Part shown: piece by piece, positions 17,959 to 28,222 of the stretch
Numbering within the stretch: position 1 is the first letter of the stretch
How the letters are laid out: every line of letters begins with the position of its first letter
Source: Neorhizobium sp. UBA7851
GTDB taxonomy: Bacteria > Pseudomonadota > Alphaproteobacteria > Rhizobiales > Rhizobiaceae
DNA: 64,000 nucleotides
Assembly (NCBI GenBank): GCA_002500765.1
Contig: DLSX01000081.1
Location: forward strand, 5,582-69,581
Direction: 5' to 3'
Translations under genes and position numbers: made by a program
The notes under the pieces: generated by a model
Database searches by the model: none
What the model was told of the DNA's origin: nothing
Seen by the model: the letters and a program-made list of their open reading frames with translations, nothing else

Positions 17959-18025
17959 CCGGCCCATGAGGGCCGGATGAGCCTGATCTTTCCGGAAGAG
18001 TGCGACGGCTGCGGTCGGCGCACTC
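17959..18025 (+). promoter_or_regulatory. Tandem hairpins between binding-protein and permease genes
   Basis: Hairpin one: CCGGCCC at 17959-17965, loop ATGA, GGGCCGG at 17970-17976. Hairpin two: GAGTGCG at 17998-18004 pairing with CGCACTC at 18019-18025. No T-tract follows. Such structures behind binding-protein genes commonly protect the upstream message or partly stop transcription, giving more binding protein than permease. Confidence 0.6.
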
Positions 18026-18070
18026 ACCCTTCCACGCGGCCACTGGCCGAACATTTCTCAGGTGATGCGG

Positions 18071-18958
18071 ATGTATGAAAGCAAACGCCTTGGCTATCTC
18101 TTTGTGCTGCCCTTTATTCTGGGCATCCTAGCCTTCAATCTATTCCCTTTCGCGGCCTCGTTCGCATTGAGCTTTACCGACTATCCGCTGATCGGATCGC
18201 CAACCTATATCGGGCTGGAAAACTACGAAAAGATGGTTTTCGACGATGACCTGTTCTGGAAGTCGCTGACGGTCACGGTATCCTTTGCGCTCATCGTCGT
18301 CCCTGCCCGGCTGGCGGTGGCACTTTTCATCGCGCAGGTGCTGAACTTCAAGCTGCGCGGCATCAATTTCTTCCGCGCCGCCTATTACCTGCCGACCATT
18401 CTCGGCGGCTCAATCGCCATCTCGGTCATGTGGAAGTTCCTCTTCCAGCAGAAAGGTCTGGTCAACATCATCCTCGATACGGTCGGCATCGATCCGATCC
18501 CGTGGCTGGCAAGCGAGCGTTATGCCGTCTGGACGATCGTGGCGCTCAACACATGGCAGTTCGGAGCGGCCATGGTGATCTTTCTGGCCGCACTCCAGAG
18601 CGTGCCGAAATCGCTTTACGAGGCAGCCGAAATCGACGGCGCATCCTTCTGGCAGCAGTTCCGCAATGTCACCCTGCCGATCATCACGCCGGTCATCTTC
18701 TTCAACATGATCATGCAGATCGTCAACTGCTTCCAGGAGTTCAACGCGCCTTACATGATCACAGAAGGCGGCCCGCTCTACTCCACGTACTTCATGGCCA
18801 TCTACATTTACGACGAAGCATTCAAATATTTCAACATGGGCTACGCCAGCGCCCTGTCCTGGGTCCTGTTCTTCCTCATCGTCGCGATTGCAGGCGTCCT
18901 GTTCTGGTCCTCGAAATACTGGGTCTTCTATTCAGGGGAAAAGGAGAAAGCGCGATGA
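18071..18958 (+). CDS. CUT1 sugar ABC transporter permease (MalF type)
   Basis: 295 residues from ATG 18071, chosen because AGGTGA lies five bases upstream; GTG 18062 and ATG 18065 are in frame but less well placed. Six hydrophobic segments, starting with LGYLFVLPFILGILAFNLFPF, and the docking loop EAAEIDGASFWQQFRNVTLPIITPVIFF are seen. The last codons overlap the next permease gene by four bases. Confidence 0.9.
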   Translation: MYESKRLGYLFVLPFILGILAFNLFPFAASFALSFTDYPLIGSPTYIGLENYEKMVFDDDLFWKSLTVTVSFALIVVPARLAVALFIAQVLNFKLRGINFFRAAYYLPTILGGSIAISVMWKFLFQQKGLVNIILDTVGIDPIPWLASERYAVWTIVALNTWQFGAAMVIFLAALQSVPKSLYEAAEIDGASFWQQFRNVTLPIITPVIFFNMIMQIVNCFQEFNAPYMITEGGPLYSTYFMAIYIYDEAFKYFNMGYASALSWVLFFLIVAIAGVLFWSSKYWVFYSGEKEKAR

Positions 18959-19878
18959 ACAGTGGCACAGTCGCAACCGCGCTGCCGAAAACGCGAATTC
19001 CGTCGAACGTGGAAGTTCTGCGCACGCAACGCAGGGAGCGGATCTCGCTCGCCTTGCGCTATCTGATATTGGGAAGCGTCGGCCTGCTGATGCTCTATCC
19101 CTTGTTCTGGCTGCTGGGCGCATCGTTCAAATCGAACCAGGAAATCTTCACCACGATCTGGTTCCTGCCGCGTGACCTCACTCGGCTGCTCGACTTCAGC
19201 GCCTATTACAATGGCTGGATGACACGCACCGAGTTCACCTTTGCAACCTACTTCCTGAACTCGTTCCTCATCGTCATCCCGCGGGTCATCGTTACGCTGA
19301 TCTCGTGCACGCTGGTGGCCTACTCCTTCGCGCGCTTTGAATATCCAGGCAAAAAGCTCCTGTTCTCCATCATGATCGGCACGATGCTCCTGCCGCCGAT
19401 CGTGCTGCGCGTGCCGCAATATCTGATGTTCAAGGAAATGGGCATGATCGACACCTACTGGCCGTTGATCCTGCCATCGGCCTTTGCCGTCGATACGTTC
19501 TTCACCTTCCTTGTCGTCCAGTTCCTGCGTGGCACGCCACGCGACATGGAGGAGGCCGCGATCATCGATGGCTGCAACGCGCTGCAACTCCTGTGGCACA
19601 TCGTCGTGCCGCTTCTGAAACCGGCGCTGATCTCCGTCGCGCTCTTCCAGTTCATCTGGACGATGAACGACTTCATCGGGCCACTGATCTACATTTCCAC
19701 CGTTGAGAAATACCCTGTGTCGCTCGCGCTCAAGATGAGCATGGACGTCAGCGGCGAGGTCGAGTGGGCCAATATCATCGCAATTTCCATCGTAGCCCTG
19801 CTGCCGTCACTGACCGTGTTCTTCCTGGCGCAGCGCTACTTCATCGAGGGCGCGACCTCGAGCGGCATCAAGGGTTGA
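18955..19878 (+). CDS. CUT1 sugar ABC transporter permease (MalG type)
   Basis: 307 residues from ATG 18955, which overlaps the previous stop (ATGA). A cytoplasmic N-terminus of about 40 residues precedes YLILGSVGLLMLYPLFWLLGA, then five more membrane segments and the docking loop EEAAIIDGCNALQLLWHIVVPLLKPALISV. A longer in-phase frame begins at 18430 but lies inside the first permease gene and is rejected as a start. Confidence 0.91.
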   Translation: MNSGTVATALPKTRIPSNVEVLRTQRRERISLALRYLILGSVGLLMLYPLFWLLGASFKSNQEIFTTIWFLPRDLTRLLDFSAYYNGWMTRTEFTFATYFLNSFLIVIPRVIVTLISCTLVAYSFARFEYPGKKLLFSIMIGTMLLPPIVLRVPQYLMFKEMGMIDTYWPLILPSAFAVDTFFTFLVVQFLRGTPRDMEEAAIIDGCNALQLLWHIVVPLLKPALISVALFQFIWTMNDFIGPLIYISTVEKYPVSLALKMSMDVSGEVEWANIIAISIVALLPSLTVFFLAQRYFIEGATSSGIKG

Positions 19879-19894
19879 GGAGAAGGAGCCTGTC

Positions 19895-21058
19895 ATGGCC
19901 AGCGTAAATCTCGAAAAGATCGTCAAGACCTATCCGAACGGTTTCGAGGCGGTGCACGGCGTCGATCTCGAAGTGCGAGACGGCGAGTTCATGGTCTTCG
20001 TCGGCCCTTCCGGCTGCTCGAAAAGCACCATCCTGCGCATGATCGCCGGCCTGGAATCGATTTCCGGCGGCGAACTGAAGATCGGCGACACGGTCGTCAA
20101 CAATCTGCGCGCCAAGGAGCGCGGGATTGCAATGGTGTTCCAGAACTATGCGCTTTATCCGCATATGAAGGTCTACGACAACATGGCCTTCGGCCTGAAG
20201 CTCGCCGGCCTGCCCAAGCAGGAAATCCACGAGCGCGTCACCCAGGCCGCCAAAATGCTGGAAATGGAGCATCTGCTCGACCGGTTGCCGCGCCAGCTCT
20301 CGGGCGGACAGGCGCAGCGCGTGGCTGTCGGCCGCTGCATCGTCAAGCGGCCGGAAGTGTTCCTCTTCGATGAGCCGCTCTCCAACCTCGACGCCAAGCT
20401 GCGTGCTTCGATGCGCGTGCGCCTGACGGAACTTCATCGCGAGTTGCGCGACCGGGGACAGCCATCGACGGCCATCTATGTCACCCATGACCAGGTCGAG
20501 GCCATGACCATGGGCGAACGCATCTGCGTGCTGAAAGACGGCACGATCCAGCAGGTGGACACGCCGACGACGCTCTATGATCGCCCGGTCAATGCCTTCG
20601 TCGCCGGGTTCATCGGCTCGCCCGAAATGAATATCCGCCAGGCAACGGTGGTGGCACGAGATGGCGGGCTTGGCGTCGAGATCGGCGACACGATGCTGCC
20701 GCTTCCCGCTGCGTTTTCCGATCTCCTGAGCAACAGGATCGGCCAGAAGGTGCAGTTCGGCATTCGCCCGGAACATATCGGGACGCCCCGCAGCATTCTG
20801 GCTGCAGGATCACAGGAACGCGCTGCCGTAGCCAACTGCACGTTTCGCCTGCGCGAGCATATGGGCAACGAGGTCTATACCTATTTCGATCTCGGCGGCC
20901 ACGAATTTGCCGCCCGCATCCCGACCGATTTTGCCGGCGAGATCGACAAGGCAGAACGTGGCCAGACGATCCCGCTCGGTTTCGTGATGGACAAGGCACA
21001 CATATTCGATGCGGATATCGGACTGAATCTGACGCTAAGCGCATTGCCACCGGCATAA
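19895..21058 (+). CDS. Sugar ABC transporter ATP-binding protein (UgpC/MsmK type)
   Basis: 387 residues. The nucleotide-binding domain has a Walker A of GPSGCSKST (residues 37-45), where the usual second glycine before lysine is serine; signature [13 protein letters not shown]; Walker [17 protein letters not shown]. The C-terminal third is the TOBE regulatory domain of the CUT1 ATPases (FGIRPEHIG). It completes the binding protein-permease-permease-ATPase set of this operon. The serine variant also occurs in other rhizobial members as far as I recall, so loss of function is not implied. Confidence 0.91.
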   Translation: MASVNLEKIVKTYPNGFEAVHGVDLEVRDGEFMVFVGPSGCSKSTILRMIAGLESISGGELKIGDTVVNNLRAKERGIAMVFQNYALYPHMKVYDNMAFGLKLAGLPKQEIHERVTQAAKMLEMEHLLDRLPRQLSGGQAQRVAVGRCIVKRPEVFLFDEPLSNLDAKLRASMRVRLTELHRELRDRGQPSTAIYVTHDQVEAMTMGERICVLKDGTIQQVDTPTTLYDRPVNAFVAGFIGSPEMNIRQATVVARDGGLGVEIGDTMLPLPAAFSDLLSNRIGQKVQFGIRPEHIGTPRSILAAGSQERAAVANCTFRLREHMGNEVYTYFDLGGHEFAARIPTDFAGEIDKAERGQTIPLGFVMDKAHIFDADIGLNLTLSALPPA

Positions 21059-21130
21059 GCTACCCGGCTTGACAGGTAGCACCTGCGCCAAAGGACGCAG
21101 CACATACCTGTCAGCCGGAGCCGCGCAACA

Positions 21131-21165
21131 TAAACCGCCTTCCCTTGAATAGGATCGGCGGTTTA
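21131..21165. terminator. Inverted repeat between convergent operons
   Basis: Nine-base arms TAAACCGCC (21131-21139) and GGCGGTTTA (21157-21165) are perfectly complementary with a 17-base loop. It lies in the 286-bp gap between the ABC ATPase stop and the AraC stop, where two operons converge. No clear T-run follows on either strand, so a terminator role is tentative; a shorter GCTACC/GGTAGC pair is at 21059-21080. Nothing else was recognised in this gap. Confidence 0.35.
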
Positions 21166-21344
21166 CTGCGGCTCGAAGAGACTTGGTGCGCAAAGACGGA
21201 TCTGAAAAGCTCTTGATGGGTATCGCACTGTTTTCCCGTGATTATCGATCGACTGTTATTCAGCTTTATTGACGAAAAGTAGACGATCCGAAGTTGCGGG
21301 GGCGTAGCCATCAAGCGCCCCATTTTAGCTCGTCCACCCGGAGT

Positions 21345-22223
21345 TCAGTATTTAACACGTGCTCGTTCCAATGAACGCCAGTCTTTTGGTGCCTTGCCTG
21401 TGCATCGGGCGAAAAATCGAGAAAAGTAAGCGGCGTCATGGAAACCCAGCCGATATGATATTTCCTGAATGGAACTCATTGAAAAAATGAGCTGCCTCTT
21501 CGCTTCCTCGATAATCTTGCGCTCGATCAGTTCATGTGCGGAACATCCATGCCAGGCACGAACGAGACGATTAAGATGTGTCGGCGAAACCCCTATTTTT
21601 CCCGCATAGAACGGCAGCGCCCGATGCGTGCGGAAATGTTGGTCGATCAGGTTCACCAGGGCATCCAATCGGGTGTCTCCAGACGAGCCCTCCCAGCTTC
21701 GTTGATCGGAGCCGATGCGGAACAACAGATGCAACAGCACGGAGACATAGGCTCTCAGGATTTCATTGCGGCCGCGATTTCGACCTTCAAACTCGGCCGT
21801 TATCCGCCCCAGGATACGAATGGCCTCTTCCGCATCCGGCACGTGAGGTTCAGGAGCAATCCTTTGGGGATGAGCGAGCCATTGGCCAAGCAGGCTTCTC
21901 TCTCCGGGTCCATGGTCGAGATGAGACGACAGGATCGTGATAACCGAGCCGACAACGGTTTTTGAAAACCGGAACCCGTGGCTGGTTCCCGGTGGAATGG
22001 TCACGACCGTTCCGGGCTTCAAACCGAGGGTTTCCTCGCTGAAAAGAACGTCACCGCTTCCGGCCGCGATATGCAGTATCTGGAAATAATCAGTGTGCCG
22101 GTGAGGCTGGATCTCCCAGTCATGCTGGCTGCTTCTGGCATGGATCGTCTCATGGTGCAGCCAGAACCCCGGATTTCCGGCATCCGTTTCACCATAAAGG
22201 GCATAAGTGGGAATCCTTGGCAT
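21345..22223 (-). CDS. pobR: AraC family regulator, PobR-like
   Basis: 292 residues from ATG 22223. An N-terminal cupin-like sensor (HRHTDYFQILHIAAGSGDVLF, then GTVVTIPPGTSHGFRFS) is followed by an AraC DNA-binding domain at the C-terminus (IGVSPTHLNRLVRAWHGCSAHELI, then SYRLGFHDAAYFSRFFAR). The gene is divergent from pobA with 112 bp between the starts, the usual arrangement for alphaproteobacterial pobR, whose product activates pobA in response to 4-hydroxybenzoate. The symbol rests on family plus position. Confidence 0.82.
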   Translation of the reverse strand: MPRIPTYALYGETDAGNPGFWLHHETIHARSSQHDWEIQPHRHTDYFQILHIAAGSGDVLFSEETLGLKPGTVVTIPPGTSHGFRFSKTVVGSVITILSSHLDHGPGERSLLGQWLAHPQRIAPEPHVPDAEEAIRILGRITAEFEGRNRGRNEILRAYVSVLLHLLFRIGSDQRSWEGSSGDTRLDALVNLIDQHFRTHRALPFYAGKIGVSPTHLNRLVRAWHGCSAHELIERKIIEEAKRQLIFSMSSIQEISYRLGFHDAAYFSRFFARCTGKAPKDWRSLERARVKY

Positions 22224-22335
22224 CGCGACCGCTCCTCCCGATGTTTGAAAAGTACAATTAAAAGAACAGAGGGTCTCTTTCGCCGCAACTCCCAATCATG
22301 GAATTTGCAATTATCAATTTCGTTGGGAGGCGTGA

Positions 22336-23508
<1,173 letters not shown>

Positions 23509-23593
23509 CGTGGACGACAGCAACGGGTAGCATTGTCGCAAATCAAAGGGCACGATGTTGGAGGCGGGCCCTCTTTAACTGGGAGGAATGAAC

Positions 23594-24766
23594 ATGAAAA
23601 AGGCTGCAATTGCCGCATTGGCGGTCATGGCTTTGTGCGGAACAGCTTCCGCCGACGTCATCAAGGTTGGCGTGGTTGGCCCTTTCTCCGGCCCATTTGC
23701 CCTTCAGGGCAAAAACTTCAAGGCGGGAATCGACGCCTACATCGCGCTTCACGGCAATAAGATTGGCGACGATACGGTCGAGATTGTCTATCGCGACATA
23801 CCGACAGCGGACCCGGCCCAGTCCAAGGCTCTTGGCCAGGAGCTGATCGTCAAGGAGAAAGTCCAATATCTCGCGGGCTTCTACTTTACTCCGGATGCTA
23901 TGGCGGTGACGCCTATCCTCAAGCAGGGCAACGTGCCCATGGTCATCATGAATGCCGCAACATCGGCCATCATGAAAACCAGCCCTCTGGTGGTCAGAAC
24001 CTCGTTCACGACCTGGCAGACCTCCACGCCGATCGCAAAGGTCGCTTCCGATGCCGGCGTTAAGAAGATCATTTCCGTCGTCAGTGACTATGGACCGGGT
24101 GTGGACGCTGAAAACGCATTCAAAAAAGCCTTCGAAGAAACCGGCGGCCAAATCGTTGAAGCAATACGAATGCCGCTTTCCACGAACGATTTCAGTCCGA
24201 TCATGCAGCGTATCAAGGATTCGGGCGCCGAAGGTGTGTTCGCCTTCCTGCCTTCCGGCCCGACCACGCTCGGCTTCGTCAAGGCGTTCAACGACAACGG
24301 CCTGAAAGCGGCCGGCACCAAGTTCTATGCGCCGGGCGACCTGACCCAGGAATCGGATCTGCCTGCACTAGGTGATGCCGCATTGGGAATACAGACGACG
24401 TTCCATTACGCCGTTTCTCATGATTCCCCCGAAAACAAGACTTTCGTCGAGGCTGCCACCAAGGCGATCGGCAACGCAGCGGAACTTTCCTTTCCTTCCG
24501 TTGGCGCCTTTGATGGCATGCATGTCATCTACAAGATGATCGAGGCGACGGGCGGCGAACAGGATGCGCAGAAGGCCGTGGATGCCGTCAAGGGACTGGC
24601 CTGGACAAGCCCTCGCGGCCCCGTCTCCATCGATCCGGAAAGCCGTCACATCACGCAGAACATCTATCTGCGGGAGGTGGCAAAGGGTTCGGATGGCAAA
24701 TACTTCAACAAGGAGGTTCAGACCTTCGAGAAGCAGGGCGATCCGGGTCTGGCTGCCGCGAAATAA
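23594..24766 (+). CDS. Branched-chain-type ABC transporter, substrate-binding protein
   Basis: 390 residues from ATG 23594; ATG 23588 is only one base from GGGAGG and is less likely. The signal peptide ends near TASA, before DVIKVGVVGPFSGPFALQG, the usual start of LivK-like proteins. The ligand-site strands YLAGFYFTPDAMAV and SVVSDYGPGVDAENAF follow. Next to pobA and the pca genes it probably binds 4-hydroxybenzoate or a related aromatic acid rather than an amino acid; several LivK-like proteins of soil bacteria bind benzoate derivatives. Confidence 0.9.
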   Translation: MKKAAIAALAVMALCGTASADVIKVGVVGPFSGPFALQGKNFKAGIDAYIALHGNKIGDDTVEIVYRDIPTADPAQSKALGQELIVKEKVQYLAGFYFTPDAMAVTPILKQGNVPMVIMNAATSAIMKTSPLVVRTSFTTWQTSTPIAKVASDAGVKKIISVVSDYGPGVDAENAFKKAFEETGGQIVEAIRMPLSTNDFSPIMQRIKDSGAEGVFAFLPSGPTTLGFVKAFNDNGLKAAGTKFYAPGDLTQESDLPALGDAALGIQTTFHYAVSHDSPENKTFVEAATKAIGNAAELSFPSVGAFDGMHVIYKMIEATGGEQDAQKAVDAVKGLAWTSPRGPVSIDPESRHITQNIYLREVAKGSDGKYFNKEVQTFEKQGDPGLAAAK

Positions 24767-24788
24767 GCGGCCGACAGTATGACAGATC

Positions 24789-24810
24789 GGCAGGCCAGAT
24801 CTGGCCTGCC
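24789..24810 (+). promoter_or_regulatory. Perfect 22-bp palindrome between binding-protein and LivH genes
   Basis: The half-site GGCAGGCCAGA (24789-24799) is followed directly by its exact complement, so the RNA can fold into a very stable hairpin 22 bp behind the binding-protein stop. Position matches the hairpins behind other binding-protein genes in the window; likely mRNA stabiliser or partial terminator. Confidence 0.6.
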
Positions 24811-24830
24811 ACTCATGAACAGGATTTCTG

Positions 24831-25694
24831 ATGCAGACAGTCTTCAGCATAGCTGTCGACGCACTTGCCTATGGCATGGTGCTGTTCGTCATATCGATTG
24901 GCCTTTCGGTGACCATGGGCCTGATGCGTGTCGTCAACCTCGCCCATGGCGGCTTTGCCATGATCGGCGGTTACATAGCATCCTATGTCGCGCGGGACTT
25001 GGCCCTTGGTTATGGACTTGCATTGATCGCGGCGGTCGTCTTCACGATCCTGATCGCCATTCCGATCGAACGTCTTCTCTATCGCCGCATCTACGGTCAG
25101 CCGGAACTGACACAGGTGCTGATGACGATCGGGATAACCTTCTGCATCATCGGCATCGCCAATTTCGTCATGGGACCGACGCTGAAGACCATACCGCTTG
25201 CACCTTCGCTGCAGGGGTCTGCCGACCTCGGCTTTCGCACCATACCCGTCCACCGCCTCTTTGCGATCGCCTGCGGCCTGGCCGTGGCACTCGGCCTCTG
25301 GTACGCGATCGAGAAGACGAATTTCGGCATCAAGCTCCGCGCATCCGTCGACAACGCCGCAATGGCTGCGGCACTGGGCGTGCGAACGGAAATCGTCTAC
25401 GCGGTAAGCTTCGCGGCGGCTGTGGGTCTTGCGGCTTTCGGCGGCGTGGTCGGATCCGAATTCCTGCCGGTGGAACCCTATTATGCGCTCCGTTACATGG
25501 TGACCTTTCTGGTCGTCGTGTCTGTCGGCGGCGCCGGTTCCATCCCCGGTGCATTGGCGGCATGTCTTCTTCTCGGGGCGATCGATACGACCGGCAGGTA
25601 TCTCATGCCGGAATTCGGCGAATTCTTCTTCTATCTTGCCGTCATTGCGATCATCTGTGTCTTTCCGCGTGGCTTGGCGGGGCGTGCGAAATGA
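24831..25694 (+). CDS. Branched-chain-type ABC transporter permease (LivH)
   Basis: 287 residues, about eight hydrophobic segments. LivH features are VTMGLMRVVNLAHGGFAMIGGYIA near residues 25-50, the RRIYGQPELTQVLMTIG loop, and GIKLRASVDNAAMAAALGV, the ATPase-contact loop. It ends overlapping the start of the LivM-type gene by four bases. Confidence 0.93.
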   Translation: MQTVFSIAVDALAYGMVLFVISIGLSVTMGLMRVVNLAHGGFAMIGGYIASYVARDLALGYGLALIAAVVFTILIAIPIERLLYRRIYGQPELTQVLMTIGITFCIIGIANFVMGPTLKTIPLAPSLQGSADLGFRTIPVHRLFAIACGLAVALGLWYAIEKTNFGIKLRASVDNAAMAAALGVRTEIVYAVSFAAAVGLAAFGGVVGSEFLPVEPYYALRYMVTFLVVVSVGGAGSIPGALAACLLLGAIDTTGRYLMPEFGEFFFYLAVIAIICVFPRGLAGRAK

Positions 25695-26725
25695 CAGAGA
25701 AAACCAACTCCACTTTGACCGCCAGCGCTGAAACGACCAGAAACCGCCTGCGGGCCGGCTTCATCAGGCGAGACCTCTACGGCGTTGTGGCCATCGTCAT
25801 CGTCGCAGCAGTTGGTTACGTCCTCTTTCCCGACAACCTCGCATTGCTCACGCGTATCATCGCGATTGCCCTTCTCGTATTGTCGCTCGATCTCGTGACG
25901 GGATATTGCGGTGTTGCGACCCTTGGCCAGGCGGCTTTGTTCGGATCAGGCGCCTATGCGGCAGGCATACTCTCCGCACATTATGGGATAAATGATCCGC
26001 TGCTAATGACACTGGGCGGGATACTCGCAGGCGCGGTAGCCGGACTTGTATGCGGCATCGTGATGCTGCGGGCGCACGGTCTCCCGCAGTTGGTGCTGTC
26101 GATCGCCCTTGTCTACCTGTTCCATGAATTCGCCAACAAGGCGTCTTCCTGGACCGGCGGAAGCGACGGACTTTCCGGCATCGTGCTCGACCCACTCTTT
26201 GGCCTCTACGAGTTCGATCTTTTCGGCCATACGGCCTATTTCTTCGGTGTGGTCCTGCTTCTGATCGTATTCGCGTTGCTACGCATCGTCGTCCGCTCGC
26301 CCTTCGGCATGCTTTGCCGTGGCATCAAGGAGGATCCGGTGCGGATACGTGCACTCGGCGCCTCTCCCCATAAAGCCCTGATAAAGATGTACATCATTTC
26401 AGGCGCGGTGGCCGGAATCGGCGGCGCACTCAGCGCCATCTCAACCCAGGTTGTCGCACTCGACGCCCTGTCCTTCACGCAATCGGCAGAAGCGCTCGTC
26501 ATGCTCGTTGTGGGCGGAACAGGTTCACTGTTCGGCGCTCTTGTTGGAACCTTGGTCTTCATGCTGTTTGAGGACTTCGTATCGGCCGCCAACCCGTTTC
26601 ATTGGCTGACGATGGTCGGTGCGCTTCTCATCATCGTCGTCCTTTTCGCTCCCAAGGGCATTTTCGGAACGGTGCAGGATCTCCTCTCTGCAAGAAGGAA
26701 CAGGACCGGGGAGACGCGGCCATGA
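25691..26725 (+). CDS. Branched-chain-type ABC transporter permease (LivM)
   Basis: 344 residues from ATG 25691, four-base overlap with LivH. A hydrophilic N-terminus of about 35 residues is followed by about nine membrane segments; LVTGYCGVATLGQAALFGSGAYAAG is the family signature and GMLCRGIKEDPVRIRALGASP is the docking loop. A longer in-phase frame starting at 24779 overlaps LivH and is not a real start. Confidence 0.93.
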   Translation: MTEKTNSTLTASAETTRNRLRAGFIRRDLYGVVAIVIVAAVGYVLFPDNLALLTRIIAIALLVLSLDLVTGYCGVATLGQAALFGSGAYAAGILSAHYGINDPLLMTLGGILAGAVAGLVCGIVMLRAHGLPQLVLSIALVYLFHEFANKASSWTGGSDGLSGIVLDPLFGLYEFDLFGHTAYFFGVVLLLIVFALLRIVVRSPFGMLCRGIKEDPVRIRALGASPHKALIKMYIISGAVAGIGGALSAISTQVVALDALSFTQSAEALVMLVVGGTGSLFGALVGTLVFMLFEDFVSAANPFHWLTMVGALLIIVVLFAPKGIFGTVQDLLSARRNRTGETRP

Positions 26726-27486
26726 GTGCGGTATTTGAAGTCATCAACCTGAAAAAGGCGTTCGGCGGGCTCGTTGTCACAAACGACGTCTCGCTCTCCA
26801 TGATGGCAGAGGACCGGGTGGCACTCATTGGCCCGAACGGAGCCGGCAAGACAACCTTCGTCAATCTAGTCACCGGCGCCTTGAAACCGAGTTCCGGTGA
26901 GGTGCGGCTTAAAAACGAGCCGGTAACCCGGATCGGACCAACCGGCCGGGTTCAGCGTGGCCTCGTTCGCTCGTTCCAGGTGACCCGGCTTTTCCAGGAC
27001 ATGACACCGACCGAACATGTCGGGCTCGCGGTTCTCCAACGAACAGGCAAATCAGCGCAACTGCATGGCAACTTTCTCACCCGTCCGGCGGTGATGGAAG
27101 AAGTCGATGACCTGCTTGAAAGACTGGGCCTTTATGCGCTCGCACATAGAAAGGTCCGCGAGATCGCCTACGGGCAGCAACGGCTTCTGGAACTGGCCAT
27201 CGCGCTCGCCTTGAAGCCGAGCGTCCTCCTGCTGGACGAACCAGCCGCAGGCGTTCCGCAGAGTGACACCGGGCGGATCGAGGAAGCGCTCGCCAACCTC
27301 CCTGCCGATCTCGCCGTGTTGATGATCGAACACGACATGGACCTGGTGTTCCGATTTGCCAAACGGGTGATCGTGCTTGCCGCCGGGACGATCATATTCG
27401 ACGGCCTTCCCGCCGACGTGACAAAGGATGCCCGCGTCCGCGAGGCCTATCTCGGGAGCTACGCCAATGCCGGCCTCAATGCTTAA
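26722..27486 (+). CDS. Branched-chain-type ABC transporter ATP-binding protein (LivG)
   Basis: 254 residues from ATG 26722 (four-base overlap with LivM). Walker A GPNGAGKTTF, then PTGRVQRGLVRSFQVTRLF, typical of LivG. The signature region reads EIAYGQQRLLELAIAL, in which the canonical LSGGQ/LSYG serine-glycine is replaced by AYGQQ, usual for LivG proteins. Walker B is VLLLDEPAAG. Confidence 0.93.
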   Translation: MSAVFEVINLKKAFGGLVVTNDVSLSMMAEDRVALIGPNGAGKTTFVNLVTGALKPSSGEVRLKNEPVTRIGPTGRVQRGLVRSFQVTRLFQDMTPTEHVGLAVLQRTGKSAQLHGNFLTRPAVMEEVDDLLERLGLYALAHRKVREIAYGQQRLLELAIALALKPSVLLLDEPAAGVPQSDTGRIEEALANLPADLAVLMIEHDMDLVFRFAKRVIVLAAGTIIFDGLPADVTKDARVREAYLGSYANAGLNA

Positions 27487-28183
27487 AGTCGAAAATCTTT
27501 CCGCAGGCTACGGCCCGACCCGTATCCTGGAATCGATCTCGTTTTCCGTCGGTGCGGGTCGCCGGCTCGCCGTTCTCGGTCGCAACGGAATGGGCAAGAC
27601 GACGCTCTTCGCAACGCTTGCGGGCCAAACCCGCCGTTATGACGGCCGGATAACGATGAGAGACATCGATCTCAGTTCGACGTCAAGTGCCGCGCGAGCT
27701 CACGCCGGCCTCGGTTATGTGCCGCAGACGCGGGACATATTCCCGAGCCTCAGCGTCGAGGAAAACCTGACTGTCGGCTTGAAAAAACGGAAGAAGGACG
27801 CAATCGAGGAAGCCTATGCGTTGTTTCCCCGGCTGAAGGAGCGTCGCAGGAACCTTGGCAGCCAGTTGTCCGGTGGTGAGCAACAGATGCTGACAACAGC
27901 GCGCACGATCCTCGGCCGCCCCACAGTGCTGCTGCTGGATGAACCGCTGGAAGGCCTGGCTCCCGTGATCTGCGAGGAGCTCATGGCGGTATTTTCCGAA
28001 CTTGCGGCCTCCGGGGACATGACGATCCTGCTCGTCGAGCAGCGGATTCAAAGCGCTCTCGACTTTGCCGACGAGGTCATCGTGCTCGAGCGTGGCCGTA
28101 TCGCGTGGAACGGCACCCCATCCGCGCTTTCGCAGGATCACGAGGCGGTGGAACGTTTGCTTGGCGTGGGCGGCCTGCATTAG
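27467..28183 (+). CDS. Branched-chain-type ABC transporter ATP-binding protein (LivF)
   Basis: 238 residues from ATG 27467, which has GGGAG eight bases upstream inside the end of LivG (20-bp overlap). Walker A GRNGMGKTTLF, Q-loop GLGYVPQTRDIFPSLSVEENL, signature LSGGEQQMLTTAR and Walker B VLLLDEPLEGLAP are all LivF-type. Last gene of the pobA-linked transport operon; it converges with pcaF 39 bp on. Confidence 0.93.
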   Translation: MPASMLKVENLSAGYGPTRILESISFSVGAGRRLAVLGRNGMGKTTLFATLAGQTRRYDGRITMRDIDLSSTSSAARAHAGLGYVPQTRDIFPSLSVEENLTVGLKKRKKDAIEEAYALFPRLKERRRNLGSQLSGGEQQMLTTARTILGRPTVLLLDEPLEGLAPVICEELMAVFSELAASGDMTILLVEQRIQSALDFADEVIVLERGRIAWNGTPSALSQDHEAVERLLGVGGLH

Positions 28184-28222
28184 CCGGCCACCCTGTTTTG
28201 CTATTTTCCGGTCGAAAAAGGT

